DNA of 5,822 bases from Spirochaetaceae bacterium (lineage in GTDB: Bacteria; Spirochaetota; Spirochaetia; Treponematales; Treponemataceae), in NCBI GenBank assembly GCA_031272345.1, contig JAISTZ010000105.1:1-5822 (forward strand), given 5' to 3'. A program made the position numbers and the translations under genes. The notes beneath the pieces are model-generated. The model was not told where the DNA came from. It did not search any database and saw only the letters and a list, made by a program, of their open reading frames with translations. This document shows positions 5,601 to 5,822 of the stretch, one piece after another. Position 1 is the first letter of the stretch; each line of letters starts with the position of its first letter.

Positions 5601-5822
5601 CAACGAGCAGATTCAGCAAAAGCTCAAAGAAGCCGGGTTCAGCGAGAGCTCCAAGGCCAGGCTCAGGGACGGGCGCACCGGGGAACCCTTCAAGAACGAC
5701 GTGTTCGTGGGGGTCATCTATTTTATGAAGCTCCATCACCTGGTGGACGACACGATGCACGCCCGGTCCACGGGGCCCTATTCCCTGGTGACCCAGCAGC
5801 CCCTGGGCGGCAAGGCCCAGTT
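2626..5822 (+). CDS. rpoB: DNA-directed RNA polymerase subunit beta (3' end cut by window)
   Basis: RpoB is the second-largest RNA polymerase subunit; with RpoC it forms the catalytic cleft. I read 1065 codons without a stop, frameshift or gap, followed by two bases of the next codon. Landmarks in order: LPNLIDIQLSSYEVFL near the N-terminus; RSPGV at 151-155; the rifampicin region from about 466 with GSSQLSQFMDQ and THKRR; IETPEGPNIGLI at 522-533; NYEDAIL with the conserved acidic pair E767-D768 (E. coli E813/D814); GDKMAGRHGNKG with K920 and K928 (E. coli K1065/K1073, near the active centre); NPLGVPSRMNIGQ; and LVTQQPLGGKAQ at the window edge. About 100 or more residues should be missing. 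Residue offsets from E. coli are 39 at the rifampicin site and 145 at K920. This indicates a smaller insertion in the N-terminal half and absence of the roughly 100-residue insertion between the acidic pair and the catalytic lysines. Asn492 replaces E. coli Ser531. rpoC is expected downstream. Confidence 0.98.
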   Translation, partial: MFAKSWTIRRQYIGKNIQNFMDLPNLIDIQLSSYEVFLQRARLARGEPLLKQGLHDVFLSTFPIESPNGDMMLEYEYYELDESNIKFTELECKQKGQTYSIPLKARINLVFQTTGEIRQKDIYMGDIPLMTDRGTFIINGAERVVVSQIHRSPGVIFSHEKGIYSSRIIPYRGSWLEFEIDQKKELIFAKIDRKKRILGTVFLRALGYGTREEIINCFYQVEDVKLTENRSARENLVNRVLAAGVVVADKETGEEKKLYRAGEKLHPHIIDELLALKVKKLSVIKFDGENSLDSQMLINCFEREEILFSRENQALDEPTKEDALAAVYRVLLPGEPITAESAEKELNAMFFSLRRYDLGRVGRYKLNKKFDYAVPVEEHTLVKDDIIATMKFLIKVFIGSENIDDIDHLGNRRIRSVGELMTNQLKTAFTRMDRIAKERMGNKETDTMKPQDLVSIKPITASIKEFFGSSQLSQFMDQVNPLAELTHKRRLNALGPGGLSRDRAGFEVRDVHYTHYGRMCPIETPEGPNIGLIVSLAIYTRVNEYGFLEAPYRKIEKGKAIDKVEYLSAMDEDKYYIGQVSVNMNPDGTFASDQISCRRHGDYTTRSPRDVQYMDVSPKQIISVSAALIPFLEHDDANRALMGSNMQRQAVPLLFPEPPFVGTGMEAKCAYDSGVLVKAKRAGEVTEVTASLITVRAGDGTDDEYQLMKYQRTNQDTCYHQRPVVEAGDKVKAGQVLADGPATFNGELALGRNILVGFVPWNGYNYEDAILISQSVVKDDMFTSIHIKEFMTEVRETKLGPEKITRDIPNTSEKNLDNLDAEGIIRIGAKVRSGDILVGKTTPKSETETTPEFKLLNSIFGEKAKEVRDTSLRVPHGVDGTVIDLQRLSRSEGNDHLNPGVDEVVKVLIATKRKLREGDKMAGRHGNKGIVARILPVEDMPYLEDGTPLDICLNPLGVPSRMNIGQIMESELGLAGKFLNQWYEAPVFQSPTNEQIQQKLKEAGFSESSKARLRDGRTGEPFKNDVFVGVIYFMKLHHLVDDTMHARSTGPYSLVTQQPLGGKAQ

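Noticed and set aside
4474..5760. 428-codon open frame on the minus strand, antisense to rpoB
   Set aside because: It lies wholly inside the intact, highly conserved rpoB frame. Its predicted product is a His/Val/Gly/Asp-rich chain with no recognisable domain, the typical shadow of GC-rich codon bias on the opposite strand.

Overview
The window is one continuous plus-strand block of core transcription and translation genes in the widespread bacterial order nusG - rplK - rplA - rplJ - rplL - rpoB. Both end genes are cut by the window: nusG lacks its 5' part and rpoB lacks its 3' end. Everything read here is housekeeping. I found no mobile element, CRISPR array, defence cassette, RNA gene or novel gene, and no convincing minus-strand gene.

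The DNA is GC-rich (about 60% or more by eye, not computed). Several protein features point to a spirochaete, probably Treponema-like. RpoB has Asn where Escherichia coli has Ser531 in the rifampicin pocket, a substitution reported for naturally rifampicin-resistant Treponema and Borrelia. L11 has a GPHGVSAPQF stretch that I recall from treponemal L11. RpoB also lacks the large C-terminal-half insertion of enterobacterial enzymes. The high GC content does not fit T. pallidum or T. denticola closely, so an environmental or gut relative is plausible. Genus and species cannot be settled from this window.

Layout: 1-291 is the end of nusG (KOW domain). 292-413 is a spacer with inverted repeats before rplK. 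414-2045 is a tightly packed rplK-rplA-rplJ cluster, with a 1-nt gap between rplK and rplA and a TAATG stop/start overlap between rplA and rplJ. 2046-2178 is a 133-nt structured spacer. 2179-2559 is rplL. 2560-2625 is a short spacer filled by a strong hairpin plus T-rich tract, resembling an intrinsic terminator or attenuator. 2626 to the end is the first 1065 codons of rpoB, open throughout.

How they work together: NusG binds RNA polymerase and can link it to the ribosome or Rho. L11, L10 and L7/L12 build the GTPase-associated stalk base and stalk of the 50S subunit. L1 forms the other stalk at the E site and in many bacteria represses this operon. RpoB is the beta subunit of RNA polymerase. 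The spacers around rplL suggest that L7/L12, needed in several copies per ribosome, is set apart translationally from L10, and that read-through into rpoB is reduced by an attenuator, as in the E. coli rplKAJL-rpoBC operon. The most notable points are the natural rifampicin-resistance residue, the attenuator-like hairpin before rpoB, and the alternative hairpins before rplL.
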